Source: Oceanospirillaceae bacterium
Lineage (GTDB): Bacteria; Pseudomonadota; Gammaproteobacteria; Pseudomonadales; Litoribrevibacteraceae
Length of the DNA: 64,000 nt
Direction of reading: 5' to 3'
NCBI GenBank assembly: GCA_015665455.1
Contig: JADFAD010000010.1
Coordinates: 33,322 to 97,321, forward strand
Shown here: piece by piece, positions 35,601 through 39,698 of the stretch
How the letters are laid out: each line of letters begins with the position of its first letter
How positions within the stretch are numbered: position 1 is the stretch's first letter
Program-made: the position numbers and the translations under genes
Notes under the pieces: generated by a model
Databases searched by the model: none
Told to the model about the DNA's origin: nothing
The model's input: only the letters and a program-made list of their open reading frames with translations

Positions 35601-38600
35601 TGACGTTGGCAACTTCTTTGAGGAAGCCATTTCAATCGCTATTGACGTGAATGACTTGAACGAAGCGCCAGCGATGACGATAACACCTCTGATCGCAAAT
35701 CTTGCCGAAAACACGGATGTTTCTGCTCGCATTAAAGTCGCTGACATTTCGCTGGTGGACGATGCTTTAGGCAATAACGTCATTACCGTGCAAGGTGCCG
35801 ATGCGGATGTGTTTGAAATCATTGGCAATGAGTTGTACCTCAAAGCGGGCACAACTCTGAACTTTGAAGCGCAACAAAACCTAACGGTGGATGTTCAGGT
35901 TCTGGATGCTGATTTGGCCTTTAATCAAGTACATACCTTAAACATTGCGATTGATGACATTGAAGAAGCGGCAGAAGTTCGCTTAACGCAAGTGGGTGGC
36001 TTTGATCTGAATGAAGCGGTGGCAGCAAATAACCTAATCACAGTGGCGAATATTGCACTGGATGAAGGTAATTTCGATGACTATCGCTTTGAGTTAGCGG
36101 GCGACGATGCTGAGTTCTTTGAAATTCGTGGCAATGAGCTGGTGTTTAACTCGGGCAACGGTTTAGATTTTGAAACTCAAAACCAATACCACGTTGAAGT
36201 ACAAGCCATTAACGACGACATTGAAGGCGTTGCTGGCATAACAACCGCCGCTTTCGTACAGCACGTTAAAGATGTGAACGAAGCGCCGACATTGACCGTA
36301 ACGCCGATAGGCCAAGTTCAAATCTCAGAGAACCCAGAATCAGACACCTTGGTTAAGGTTGCTGATATTGCTATTGCTGATGATGCATTAGGCAGCTACG
36401 AGTTAACTCTAGAAGGCGAGAACGCAGATCACTTTACGGTACAGGGCAATGCGTTGTTCTTTATCGCAACGACGGATCTGGACTTTGAAACGAAAGATGC
36501 TTACGACGTAGAAATACGCGTAACGGATTTGAGCTTGGGTGATGCAGGTGTTGTGAGCTCAACGTTTATTCAGCAGATCATTGATGTTAATGAAGCGCCA
36601 AGCGTTGAGGTAACGCCAGTTGAGAATTTGGTTGTTGAGAATGAAGCAAATCAAGGCTTGGTCAAAGTCGCTGACTTCATCATTTCAGACGATGCACTTG
36701 GCAGTTATACCGTGACATTAACCGGGGCTGATAAAGACTTATTTATTGTTCAGGACAACAGCGTCTTTTTCACTGCGGATCAAGCATTCGATTTTGAGGC
36801 GCAAGAGGCCTATCAAGTGACTTTGCGTATTGAAGATCCAAGCCTTGGTGAGGAGGCGGTGATTTCTGAGCAACTGCTTCAGGTGATCAGTGATGTGAAT
36901 GAAGCACCGAGCTTGATGCTGAATCAAATGATTGCGCAGACGGATGAAATTATTCAAGCCGCTACGGCGGTCAAAGTGGCCGATGTTGTGGTTCAGGATG
37001 ATGCTTTAGGCAATAACGAGTTAAGCCTGACGGGTGAAAATGCGAACTTGTTTGAATTAGTGGGCACCGAACTGTACTTGAAAGCGGGCGTGACACTGGA
37101 CTTTGAGCAGGTTCCGCAGCTGACCGTTGATGTGGTGGTTGAAGACGCAGAGTTAGGGTTTATCTTTGGTGAATCGGTTACGTTGGCTGTGAACGATGTT
37201 AACGAAGCCCCAACCATTAGCATTTCGCAGTTGGTGACTGACGTTGATGAAAATACTCAAGTGACAGAAGCCGTTAAGATTGCCAATGTTGATGTGTCTG
37301 ACGATGCCTTGGGTATCAACGAGCTGACGTTGACAGGGGATGATGCCGATAAGTTTGAATTGGTTGGTACCGAGTTATTCTTGAAGGCGGGCGTAGATCT
37401 TAACTTCGAGCAGCTGTCTGCTTTGAACATCAATGTGAATGTTTCTGATGCTGAGCTGGCAACGAATTCAGCCGTGACGGTATCAGTAGCAATTAACGAT
37501 GTGAACGAAGCGCCTGAGCTTTCTGTGATTCAAGTCATTACCTCACTGGATGAAAATACCAATACTGAGGCTGCGATTATGGTGGCTGAAGTGGACGTTG
37601 CTGACGATGCCTTAGGGGATAATCAACTTTCGTTGGTGGGGGATGATGCCGAGCTGTTTGAACTGATTGGTACCGAACTGTTCTTGAAAGAAGGCGTCGA
37701 TCTTAACTACGAACAAGCAAGTGCGCTGTCTGTGGGAGTGCTTTTGAATGATCAATTGCTTGATAGTTCAGAGCAGATTGATTTGTCGTTGATCATTAAT
37801 GATGTGAATGAAGCCCCGGTGCTTTCTGTTGCTCAGACCCTGACGGAGTTTGATGAGAATACCGATACGTCAACGGCCATTTTGGTTGCTGAGGTGACGG
37901 TTGCAGATGATGCGCTGGGTGACAATCAGTTCATCTTAATGGGGGACGATGCAGATAAGTTCGAGCTGGTTGATAATGCGCTGTATTTGATCGCAGGCAC
38001 TGAGTTGGACTTTGAAGCTCAGTCAGAATTGAATGTCAGTGTGGTGTTAACCGATGGATCATTAACGTTTACGACGCAATCGAATCTTACTTTCACAGTG
38101 ACTGATTTGAATGAAGCACCGTCGTTTGTTGTGACGCCTGTTATCTCGGTTATGGATGAAAACACGGATACCAAGACAGCTGTTAAAGTGGCAGACATCA
38201 CAGTAACGGACGATGCCTTAGGGACAAATGAGTTGGTCTTGGCGGGCGCGCATGCAGGCATGTTTGAGATCGTAGGTACTGAACTGTTCTTGAAGGCCGG
38301 TGAGATCATCGACTTTGAATCCGATGATGCACTCAGTGTTACGGTGCAATTGATTGATGAATCCATTGGTCATTTCAGCCGTCAAATCGTTGAAATTGCG
38401 GTGAATGATGTGAACGAAGCACCGTCACTTTCATTGAATGTGGTGGCGTCTTCAGTGAACGAGAACAGCGATACCAGCACTGAAACTAAGGTTGCAGAGG
38501 TTGCAATCTCGGATGATGCATTGGGTGACAATGTTCTTGCTCTTACTGGATCAGACGCGGATATGTTCGAGCTGATCGGTACGGATTTGTATTTGAAAGC

Positions 38601-39423
38601 CGATGTCGTACTGGACTACGAAGCACAGGCTCAATACGACGTGACCGTGCAAGTAATGGATGAATCGTTGCAGAGCACGCATTCTGAAACATTCACGCTC
38701 AACGTTGTGGATGTGAACGAAGCCCCAACAATTAATTTAAGCCCTGAAGACGCTGAAGTTTACGATGAGATTGTGTCTCGGAATCAGACCGTCATTGCAA
38801 CGCTTCAAATTGCTGATGACGCTCTGGGCAACAACATTGTGACATTGAGTGGTGAAGACGCTCGTATGTTTGAGATTGATGGTAATCAGCTGGTGCTGAA
38901 GGCGGGTCTTTTGGTGAATTATGAAGAGAACCAGTCTTTGGATGTCACCGTTACCATCATCGATCGTGAACTTGGTACCTCTGACAGTGAGAGTGTGTCC
39001 ATTGAAGTGATTGATGTCTTGGATGGGCGTGAGTTCGGTAAAATTCGTAATCACATCATTAATGCTGTGTTGGAGAAGGCTGATTTGTATGAGCCGGAAC
39101 CAACCACGGACAATAACACTCAAGACAGTAATGTTGACGATGTTAATCAAGACGACGCATCAGGCTTAACTCAAGTGGGTGCGGACCAATTGTTTTACAG
39201 TCGCGGTCAGTTCTATGTGGCTAAAATCAAATTTGATACCTCCAATGACAGCGTGTTCGTAACACCGTCAAGTGCGTCTCAAGGTGATGACATAGAATTT
39301 ACAACCTCTGTTTACAGCCCTGCCAATACGGAGTCTTCTGAGGGTTCTGAGAACTATGAGTGTGAGTTAGTAGGCGAAGAGAACGGGGAGCAAGTCTATG
39401 ACTGTAAGCCTTCAGAGGTGTAA
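11638..39423 (+). CDS. Giant 9261-residue LEPR-XLL-type repetitive surface/secreted protein
   Basis: One uninterrupted ORF of 27.8 kb. Domain order by residue: a basic N-terminus without a hydrophobic signal; a LEPR-XLL-like motif LEQRILLSADP (68-78); a metalloprotease-like HEVAHLVG (264-271); beta-helix-like repeats; nine repeats of about 90-130 residues (about 1082-2002); a long Gly/Ala-rich beta-helix region (to about 4300); FG-GAP/VCBS calcium loops (about 5538-5952); cadherin-like domains (about 5953-6718); a DUF11-like segment; a LamG/concanavalin-like domain (about 6800-7020); a second FG-GAP block (about 7120-7465); three Ig/cadherin-like units; and 13 tandem cadherin-like repeats (about 7805-9129). 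The tail has two Cys but no RTX nonapeptides or recognisable type I signal. It is most likely an adhesin, S-layer or biofilm matrix protein exported by the divergent operon. Export route and function are inferred. Confidence 0.92.
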   Translation: MSEQKKASKKNVFKNKRSVPQLSLHECTKLWKAIKTANGDRARKAKKLLKRITPSVTVERSQFELENLEQRILLSADPLLANLPDEKPSEKQPSVDVVVDRKLLAEEAWQLADPLEEFEDLFAGLTPDPKQAEQNLTVQHIVLDFDGAQDLDFNGAEVIEDIDVSAFHDQDAADQITETLNQRFKQYGLVFTQDAPEGEEYSTVTIGGAREAFKGYGNYFGLAEQVDEGNLIKTDNAVVLTDNIALAVDSEEEYLKAIEYVIVHEVAHLVGVEAEHELSPGASELSKAAVDAEVDGSSISVTLDDGASVTTEDGILKYKVDGSYQDVTYNDNGEEVSLEVSDFDEIKIRGKGEISLDSIDTEGADLLVATAKKITVEADSVISTRDLEDGESNALTGASEADSGDLKLRANNLSVDDGAAILTHVKQGSAHDAGDITLVATDKPDLWLQVISTFPVYGNISYSSTSLELDEATIQGADIVIEVDADSSDLYNDGNNSDSENIGEVAGEFFSSLSVLGGVSLSDAEARFIMDGGSIKGDYVSITSEAKTDAEITTISIPGLSLAASYAKSSPLAKIDIKNGANIQSEGDVVIDAYAESELQATARQSLLPGATLYSDNWNLTIAVAEANVRAITLLGDDTTTVVGGDLKMSSEVVKDHYVSSDAAAYGDGYLSASLALNLTDTLAETALGGTVVVGGDIIAKSEVVSTRNDVASTATTGTGEFMRQALSGGSGATSGFLSKVLGKMNGITEAGTVRDTRGAMAYTVGNFHNESYSYISDGANVTSNEGSLSLFSSVEDMPETSARSTVNSSLGLSQSTNSVSSALSFGWMDNDSEAYIGNGATVTVGNEVSVRSEVHVPYEIQWHKINEFSDITDKLNYNLGIQNGFFTSWSEALVSAQELAVGGSFNSYVYQNESNATIKENAIVVANGGMSVEALIEADTVNFVGSPLSLSNASGAGGVGGSFQTIVMQNDATASIESGVVVDADSLLVHANNDAHNINLALQGGTADTFAFNGAFNSLTIDNRTIAKISSDAQIKTGAGLIRMARDYDTIRGGDNSLFTSVPQFSPTETFEDSASNQRLDATNDIIYLPYEHGLEEGDAIIYDAGDNTAIGGLVSGQTYYIIKVDDSVEQIQLATTKQNAENGIAIDLTDATEDGSIHSFYQGFDPSTIASDKITLTVEHGMLTGQPVRYSTGGGVAIDGLVDGDVYYVIIEDDNTYRLAETEEKARDGVYLDLDPSDATGTGHSLTPQDFEMNVISDNIAGLDSNNDGKLNSSDNHIVSKDDDFIHTDLSLLVIASDNSESYQGTGGVTLGRETGIGISVSVDVIDRTTKALIGSEEFVINGASPSQGIDSTDRVNLGYDHGFENGDKVTYTAGGDFAIGGLRDHETYYVANANNDSFKLARSETEATNLAGTYFNPKVDINADNVIDLGYDHKFQTGDVVQYSTNHGNDPIDGLEEGGSYYVIVIDEQSIALTERQDDAMDQTEITFSPYRQIADLDDDGDQTEIFLGYEHPFITGQQVVYDNGGGENVGGLVDGTVYYIIDNSNDSIELAASYDDAQNGDAIVLDLEDTTGSVHSLQPGFDASAIEPASDRVDQRNEVIELGYEHGLTTGQAIRYSTAGGVSLNDEIQDGSLYYAIVIDNTRIALAETQEDAASSSYRVFQPGEADGEFLLDLDQNGSDETIDLWGAHDYQTGDAIVYSSNGETAVGGLVDGQVYYVIEVTAGDDYDGHRIQLAATYQDALDGDAIELDGSEATGNFHSVRADNRIEVTAAGDAGDTHFFVSDHRMALDANSTQWETHSFSLALDPTTTNDNTHGFGQQFEAKDNISDDVVELGFEHGFTTGDRVVYSNGEGLNASIEGLSQGNVYYVIVNDDTSIQLAETYDDAVNGEAIEISDSGANGDQHAFGLAISIIPAVDAYEDTITFTELHGFSDGQSIVYNNGGGDSIGGLTSGNTYYVIVVDEHTIQLATSADNAASQTAVNLTNDGSGAEHSFAEKILGTGDVNTEGNAHVLAVNRGDIIAVSMAGAVTTATTSKWLTGASWASTGSAVTTPMSGMSGAGAVTIGVVNDNTRAEVTDIDLTARSLDVEAYNKTQIISASGGFSFAVSTTNSKAIAGAFSSGTADLSTRAIIEDARITVTDSVELDAANDATIVSVSLGGAGATGSLTIAGSVSINTVRGDVLAEIDDSTVHAGEDVLLYAQDNSLIISFGGGFAMSVGSIMNVTEPGAVMGDTSVGAAISINNVVNNGRGIKASISDSDITSGDTVWLDAVNNTNIMSVAISGAMTATTNAYAYAAGVSVATNAINSRTRSMISDSNVNAGGDVRLKSDDTSYIFSLTGAGALVLANNGVGVGASLSFSMISNDVESYIKGSNIVADGDVSIATDNNATIDSVAVGAAIAPSNAVTGSFSWIVLNNETYSYIDSDSDVYAKGSVLVSALDVSDILSIAGAVSIGGLGMTGEAVSFGIANSSVFQINDTEASIDGGAIVQADGFGDGFNVYSGRILNDGSRQKEDAKGVMVIAYSKDVIISAAAAATGSLANGGAGSGTLTVIDQSTKALIGKEAQINLADAGESTEQSVIVRAGDYTEVTDVAGAIAIGGLGGYGAGVDVLTITKNTYAKIGTGTEIEAENNILVEAKSVEDIVAIAASIGVGVEAGSLAGSVLVTVLTVDTQARVEGTNDDDSLTAAKLTAGGSVVIAGHDELSMDVGGGAASYGNAAGLSGAVTIPSIDKTVKGFVGDDVVINAFANRDDVSVHEGGFDENWTNDGEGFNDDEGDVGGTDVRNPDANSRAYMEQLNVNDRRNARFQGVSVTAVSEDNLEMAGVGGAASATVGAQISFGQTVVNTTTEAQISKNAQINQDTDGADGDQSVNVAASYNSFQRGIVGGAAGGGTASAAGAWSGAVITTYTKAIVQDGVDVSATEDINVEAYANQVYAGAVISVAGAGGLALGGTIGGLGLFAETHANIGSNATLYADGNVTVTAEDHSDFSNIAGGVGVGLSAGGVGAGINVMIVLKETKAWIDSGTTVDAKANSNDLATFSGEQASDGSFGEKEGVRGLVITAMSTEELFAVAASGAGGATFGVSGAITGMRIDSDTQAWLETGTEINLDTDGVNTKQDVYVSAANAVSASANSGSVAGSVVGAVSGGLVFGDILNDTHAYIAGTTRAARDVQVSALSDQEVFSVGVSAAGAVAPLGSGSLSIAANVWGVGSNYNGAYSADGNDDNALEDGEYDGESAANDDVEDGQGHHGLDGDNSSGNTFKGDNSEEVDGHLQTNSDNDTPIDLNDMGRQSIPRGVSAMIADGAVIWAGDDVEIEAKQRTEVTMWVGSASGNLGIGANGSIGILDVDNRVRAQVGDQAIVTVKDDLLVDSHVKEKLEVISFGGLGTVAGVAAVYAEVHTSTEQHSSIGSNAQIIDADAVTVHSDQNLELNSEAIGATAGGGVIGVSVARTISDGSVKAFAEDGARFGSSDSYLGNISFVAESTTDARSFGAAGVAGIVSGSGVDTRTEVSQNIFAEIGDEVIIYAEDLDIQAISEVYSESKGWGVNVSGASSGVVLTKANISTDVKAIIGDDVQLTVDNLTLIADQGRIGSKDYTGLAEGYGVEAAAILGIQATQISSRDSSDVRAIIGNNGQFLVTEDMDLTADLESEQFAGVDGGQGAGFYSIGSNLAEVFNDNVVLASLGTATVVRAGALRMNARGTDDMKAKAETGSAAFVGTFGASDGNIFAAKASADSKSNTQTVIGNNADIIVDSLDLNAAHESSIEGLAQNVAASFGFNIGGAKFDGDIDATVKVKIGTNSTITAGSVNADAENISNTVGNGVRVHSNSGSLIADGASVDAFLDVDHKTSVELGSGLDLRSSNVFDAGDFEFRAHNEADHKAKGTLDNGSAGMSGGHTDVHVKMNDMNAKVTLGDDSEINAKGEVLLAAWSRADAETEGYSNSFGIFGGFPEADARSVINSENIITTGGNSQITAEEDVKLLAGQSDVLEDISSVPKTNDFFLESDAGAYAGGIINTAKAYAISDLTQSNEVTVGDGTVIKGVKDVHLRTDEGTPLLFSYSEEESYTVNRGGKEHNDTTNKVTVDGTVEVGIKNQQLVNIAADGSITASEGIVVSGPTTDTLDDSIRVRLDELLDLKAEYLGTPDEDIYTTEIEFWIKTINDLGGEASYNEGSNTVLIERGVEDDFYIIDNIEARSGNIFVDADALVGGGTIKAPGDVKIEILNDSEHSLKINNLTIPEDFGGNLYFNNVSVKSEDEINDLNDESYSDANFASFTVAENSQDPLISIKNTNNAETAHVMLQGDVSNIEGTIEIDSGNGSIIATGDMSGGTLSITSGADFILSSTGWYHVGGMPQEIYKDIALENENADNPRPDDEEAQADEVLTGDSATLAAGNIYISAQNINLNGKIQSGIAEHAISVDDSDGKLDDAIRGFESKYQDSGYSESKRYHTLEDQYVNGDAVVRYDAKENRLELVSDVEVKGGYIQLVGRLMSTGGGSLDVMDGYGSIDIENNTDYDIVLASNLDVGKGAVDSEGIEGKIILINRVQDPGGYYVGGKWYNNETIQYTDVYTKLGDQVYQESWRSLPGYGDDYKYEAVTDVDGADAYFQSDLGSQRYYWTTGFSYTEETIYELNNTSSEKNAYEVRTEGDLILEDYDRSTPVALTLGQYASEAFTAPADRGIYEFEYNTYESEYEGTLYIEKTTTHRVFQSDKVRYDHTLEEYRGEKVVYTHSLNANHKVAINFIGGDGSIDIDSAGSVILANSISARGGEVSITTDGEIIQEGAEALITASEIELIAEDGIGLDTDINTYQTDVDSAGLTAITKDGDINITDVAGNMVVQEIRTNDGDVVLTTEAGDLLAKDISGLGINQHIKASNITLDSRSDVGSSDVLLSMDSGTNASDLVSVIAVGDIFFEETSGDLALVEARSQAGDVTIKISNGDLVDAHLEDGDMSRDDDTRDKLIAQWEDLDLIGEKAQERKDRIIEVYQTQYEAEYNYYWDLRNVAEVTNDNGDVIGYTADAFDPAYEFSYSDAIRQTYLDQGYSDAEIDELEQNVTDEYFRLNDIFGDGGTYVANNDAGFDSSSYQDGFEYQMTQSEIDELTEGVIWSEEALLWGLPTGVAVRTGDTVTSIENANISGRNINIEVSGDFGQDIGGVQTIYVENGDIASISDDDTKVAIMSAEADDIEFYVWTDNGDGSISDNELTQWVDLNGNDIVDADEYNVIKLQQRNDIDVDASGQITLKAGGKVFLGAESDINIYQIDNSENGPEDIRIKVDGSIYKASGEQVVSIIGDNLIIESGEGGIGSDSRAVNLDLSGTLTARGSEDMFFHDTTGTFNIDNIYTEGKVYLSSVGAIVDANDIGDFKLTNIVADGLEVDADTVGSITNALEVELSGEGLSGKIITELFIASGIDLTVDQLTTDSGLLNVSVQADLLLGYLQNFTGTVELESTLGSILDANGDQMNLNAVTINLSAELGSIGLVEDPIDVLEGATVVTEAGLVYIDQIERPTGQFLSDEGAFALTKSEQITQRNMNYDDLPDLIIDGTTYFSNGDGTYRLGNYEFASHVVAGDVNGDGFADVLVDRELYINDGEGSFNLDRSFTADDSFFHDMIDIDKDGDLDLAIGDLENDFYIWINQGELQGGEEGTFVKSSYRFDTANVGMSLSRDTEWDFRLGQSEWVDFNGDGYVDLIATDKINDKLIIWLNDGDAEFDQRVIYDLTIEGPDDFAVADINKDGVLDIIVDELNNGDKSNTIYIFDDQMNIVDDSKTIDSVEWTDIKFADFDNDGDQDAFLTFHGANEVWLNDGTGDFTNSAQTLGDGYSQKVELMDVNLDGLLDAIVINSYDYLTPDLAAAAEAGEPDPYAGDRYIWFDNGQGNPGGDNRDASLIRTPGQANEIWINQGDGQFALSTQDMPEDDSVSLALADFDNDGMVDFYVRNFGDDAVFTNQFSLKVNYNQAFEVYENNESGYELGNVTLKNHVDGDLSFTIESGNDAGIFALDQATGKLTVIDDSQLDFEALTSGIGTQFVLSIKVTDELGREDTQNITIDVKDIAQAPTPDTDNKLYIEENSATNTIVGVVTASDVEADFGDVITDFFIVGGTGAGLFTVDSDGVVTYIGAGLDHEAGDTSFTLWIEAVDGDGNRSDASDYSALVVEVTNVAEAPVFERQTVTSYENIPLGGYIGTIDFTIEGNHDNYEITYVNSGDHTVVSIDKQGNMFVERQAVGYFAEEHVDNGFYSQSFIITDLNSGQSTSASVKFQVLPLDNAPVTGDLNVSTVEKGNVDQYVTTVTATDADIVNGDYLTYSITDLTRYMVGGAVHGNPSNIFTIDPVTGDITVDASSLDAATMDYYMVEVTVTDVEGMTDIAMVKVTVDDANEAPVMDQANYIFTLGENALAGTQVGQVSATDPDLGEIITYQLTGDAKYAGVFAVDGEGNITVVDGAKLDFEDPDFATIALTVVAEDRYGLQDTATLTINLIDFNQNPDISYNTYYAVDENTPIGTQIYTQMPNNTDDGDEANGDYLRYYFKWFGDDTLHLNDPLGVFEIDPETGWLTVIDNSKLDYENAPDTGSDGDRSHGWEELFAFQVIDSEGNVDTYEERKYFADLYVKNVVEPIEVPDQVVEVMENSLVGDVVARVDGFDDGNATWSITGGSAADYFTIDDDGYLTMVDPNGALTGSISELLDFEDDTKNSYDLVVRIYQDDQNWDEQRITIQAGNAYENQVTVTKDNNVSYVTEGDTVTYTITVTNTGDSDVIDASVFDNFAGLTDVELLAVETTEGTGVSLGDTEGKAQFDNPYDEYYHYERNGTTYVREERHGDADYLDTGVDLNDTLGTTSTMAFWINTTQVSTEEWTNGQTRSPSITGINMLDGSNRYDAGKVNADDIIWGWIDTEGHMNFSVQGATVTTVNAINDGTDHHIAMSRDSASGEIAIYVDGILQETAIGRTGDYTNSFSQIGRLQHEAYEPREYIDGDEVITTEGLDAILDDIQIFTQVLSGEDVYVVMTKDESAPTAELEYDFDTATNNISTSTIAQTGALENGLSDTINLAVGASITYTVTAKVETADNVAVEGMLHSATVVTTAETNRELASSSASDNDVVQQKATGGSGVFVESEQVLDSGADVRDIQLADVDGDGDLDSILATHTGAEIWLNDGTGQFTEVVSLDGAGIEAVALGDFDNDGDLDLVTGSDGYWFNQGGVQNGTQGEFVKGGSFKLAHADREKSHSQVQDIKIADINNDGLLDVVTFGKTDLARTEIFLNDGMGGFANVAQVQHSGNYPGFGGQPMYNGVVADFNGNNNMDIAGTYSKRSVYIYEDIRQDNQYSYLDRVYAGGSSDYIASLNTADLDGDGTLDLYGGVKVQGDAIMLNDGNADFTVAQTLDAQWTQDSVLADIDGDGDIDAIAINYNGDAHKVWLNDGSGAFVDGGSFNDIVDNKAVAAGDFDGDGDIDLWLAGNDGSQIWFNQNEVKIDAPDNVNSFEDVDVVFDGFGAAAILLNYADMDKLITVKVSIDNAQGLLSMDGEQATEITRTGTVSDLNALLAELTFNPVNEFSGQVALTVEVAGDELLTNDDVISLDIAAVNDAPSLVVVSELSTDEDTELAITGIQVSDVDSDNMTLTLSVDEGELATEHETGDPLVLTGNADEINALLASLVFKPTANYNGPANISVNLADGDHLIVRSIDVDVVSVADKPLLTLPVDTTVVEDLSVVLSGIQLADADGDQLHITISTNDGLLEFADQSQSVLSLSGSAASLNQQLAAIVFSPTKDFIGNAVINVSVFDGQLTSAGSINVSVTDDGIDDVNDAAEVSLSNVTSKLSETLDTDTRTFIADIVITDDVLGVNTLSLAGADASLFEIDGDALYLKAGTALDFETKASFAVSVLVDDASIAGTPDDQVSMQVQILDVNEAASMTLENVVTSLDENIDTAEAIKIADIVITDDALGDNQLSLSGADADLFEIQGQALFLKAGVLVDHEQRSEMDVEIRMDDVDVGNFFEEAISIAIDVNDLNEAPAMTITPLIANLAENTDVSARIKVADISLVDDALGNNVITVQGADADVFEIIGNELYLKAGTTLNFEAQQNLTVDVQVLDADLAFNQVHTLNIAIDDIEEAAEVRLTQVGGFDLNEAVAANNLITVANIALDEGNFDDYRFELAGDDAEFFEIRGNELVFNSGNGLDFETQNQYHVEVQAINDDIEGVAGITTAAFVQHVKDVNEAPTLTVTPIGQVQISENPESDTLVKVADIAIADDALGSYELTLEGENADHFTVQGNALFFIATTDLDFETKDAYDVEIRVTDLSLGDAGVVSSTFIQQIIDVNEAPSVEVTPVENLVVENEANQGLVKVADFIISDDALGSYTVTLTGADKDLFIVQDNSVFFTADQAFDFEAQEAYQVTLRIEDPSLGEEAVISEQLLQVISDVNEAPSLMLNQMIAQTDEIIQAATAVKVADVVVQDDALGNNELSLTGENANLFELVGTELYLKAGVTLDFEQVPQLTVDVVVEDAELGFIFGESVTLAVNDVNEAPTISISQLVTDVDENTQVTEAVKIANVDVSDDALGINELTLTGDDADKFELVGTELFLKAGVDLNFEQLSALNINVNVSDAELATNSAVTVSVAINDVNEAPELSVIQVITSLDENTNTEAAIMVAEVDVADDALGDNQLSLVGDDAELFELIGTELFLKEGVDLNYEQASALSVGVLLNDQLLDSSEQIDLSLIINDVNEAPVLSVAQTLTEFDENTDTSTAILVAEVTVADDALGDNQFILMGDDADKFELVDNALYLIAGTELDFEAQSELNVSVVLTDGSLTFTTQSNLTFTVTDLNEAPSFVVTPVISVMDENTDTKTAVKVADITVTDDALGTNELVLAGAHAGMFEIVGTELFLKAGEIIDFESDDALSVTVQLIDESIGHFSRQIVEIAVNDVNEAPSLSLNVVASSVNENSDTSTETKVAEVAISDDALGDNVLALTGSDADMFELIGTDLYLKADVVLDYEAQAQYDVTVQVMDESLQSTHSETFTLNVVDVNEAPTINLSPEDAEVYDEIVSRNQTVIATLQIADDALGNNIVTLSGEDARMFEIDGNQLVLKAGLLVNYEENQSLDVTVTIIDRELGTSDSESVSIEVIDVLDGREFGKIRNHIINAVLEKADLYEPEPTTDNNTQDSNVDDVNQDDASGLTQVGADQLFYSRGQFYVAKIKFDTSNDSVFVTPSSASQGDDIEFTTSVYSPANTESSEGSENYECELVGEENGEQVYDCKPSEV
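11824..12477 (+). other. N-terminal export motif and metzincin-like domain of the giant protein
   Basis: Residues 63-78 (FELENLEQRILLSADP) match the LEPR-XLL signature of very large repetitive proteins, with Gln for Pro. About 190 residues later comes a matrixin-like segment ending in H264-E-V-A-H268-L-V-G271, with a further His at 276. A canonical metzincin has HExxHxxGxxH, with the third His three residues after the Gly; here it is five after, with an Ala in the usual place. The domain is therefore an atypical or degenerate peptidase. If active, it could process the protein itself. Confidence 0.6.
14881..17641 (+). repeat. Nine diverged repeats inside the giant ORF
   Basis: Nine units share the pattern H-G-x-x-x-G-D/Q, then V/I-x-Y-x-x-G-G, then I-G-G-L-x-x-G-x-x-Y-Y-V-I, then an I-x-L-A box and a H-S/F end. 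The first four signature starts are HGLEEG, HGMLTG, HGFENG and HKFQTG; the rest are HPFITG, HGLTTG, HDYQTG, HGFTTG and HGFSDG. Spacing is irregular (about 75-130 residues) because extra segments are inserted. The units are clearly homologous at protein level but well diverged in DNA, so they are old duplications. Function is unknown; they probably form stacked beta domains. Confidence 0.8.
35050..39024 (+). repeat. Thirteen tandem cadherin-like repeats inside the giant ORF
   Basis: Thirteen units of about 100 residues each carry a DDALG(D/N)N-type loop, a G(A/D)DADxFE segment, ELYLKAG, L(D/N)(F/Y)E and an end VNDVNEAP. Acidic DxNEAP/DENxD motifs are typical calcium-binding linkers of cadherin-like bacterial adhesins. 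Units 4-6 deviate most (for example DEGNFDDYRFELAGDD in unit 4, and hydrophobic QQIIDVNEAP ends). Units 7-12 are most alike, suggesting more recent duplication there. Confidence 0.85.
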
Positions 39424-39478
39424 TTTTCTTTGAATTAACTCTTAACATTAACTCTTAAATTTAACGTTAAACCCAATC

Positions 39479-39516
39479 CCTAAACCCTCGTAGCTTCATC
39501 GCTACGAGGGTTTAGG
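39479..39516 (+). terminator. Strong hairpin after the giant gene
   Basis: A perfect 16-bp stem, CCTAAACCCTCGTAGC / GCTACGAGGGTTTAGG, with loop TTCATC, begins 56 bp after the stop codon. There is no T-run directly after it (AGTCTAATGCTTG), so it may act as a 3' stability element or a Rho-assisted terminator rather than a classical intrinsic one. Confidence 0.6.
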
Positions 39517-39543
39517 AGTCTAATGCTTGTTCTTTATAGGTTT

Positions 39544-39598
39544 GTTACCGGAGAGTGTCTTTCCCGACCCCCAATTTGGACGGATGCTTTTCGGTAGC
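39544..39598 (+). ncRNA. Covarying hairpin element, copy 1
   Basis: A 16-bp stem with G-U pairs (GTTACCGGAGAGTGTC with GATGCTTTTCGGTAGC) encloses a 23-nt loop containing ACCCCCAATT. The element at 40731-40783 has the same architecture, loop core, 5' flank (GGTTT) and 3' flank (TCCT) but a different stem sequence that still pairs at all 16 positions. This argues for selection on structure. Whether it is an RNA, a DNA hairpin or a REP-like repeat, and on which strand it acts, is not decided by the sequence. Confidence 0.5.
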
Positions 39599-39698
39599 TC
39601 CTGAGTTTTCTTCCATGAGTTCATCCTCTGTTTTGGCTTCTTTGTGCCAACGAAGAAAGCATCAAGGATTCAACCATTTTATTTATTATTTTCTCAAT

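Noticed and set aside
12175..39150. Many frames of 60-170 codons on both strands within the giant gene
   Set aside because: They are shadows of the repetitive, well-supported giant coding frame and have no start signals or protein features of their own.
11638..39423. Giant protein as a classical RTX type I adhesin
   Set aside because: No GGxGxD nonapeptide repeats were seen and no ABC transporter lies nearby.
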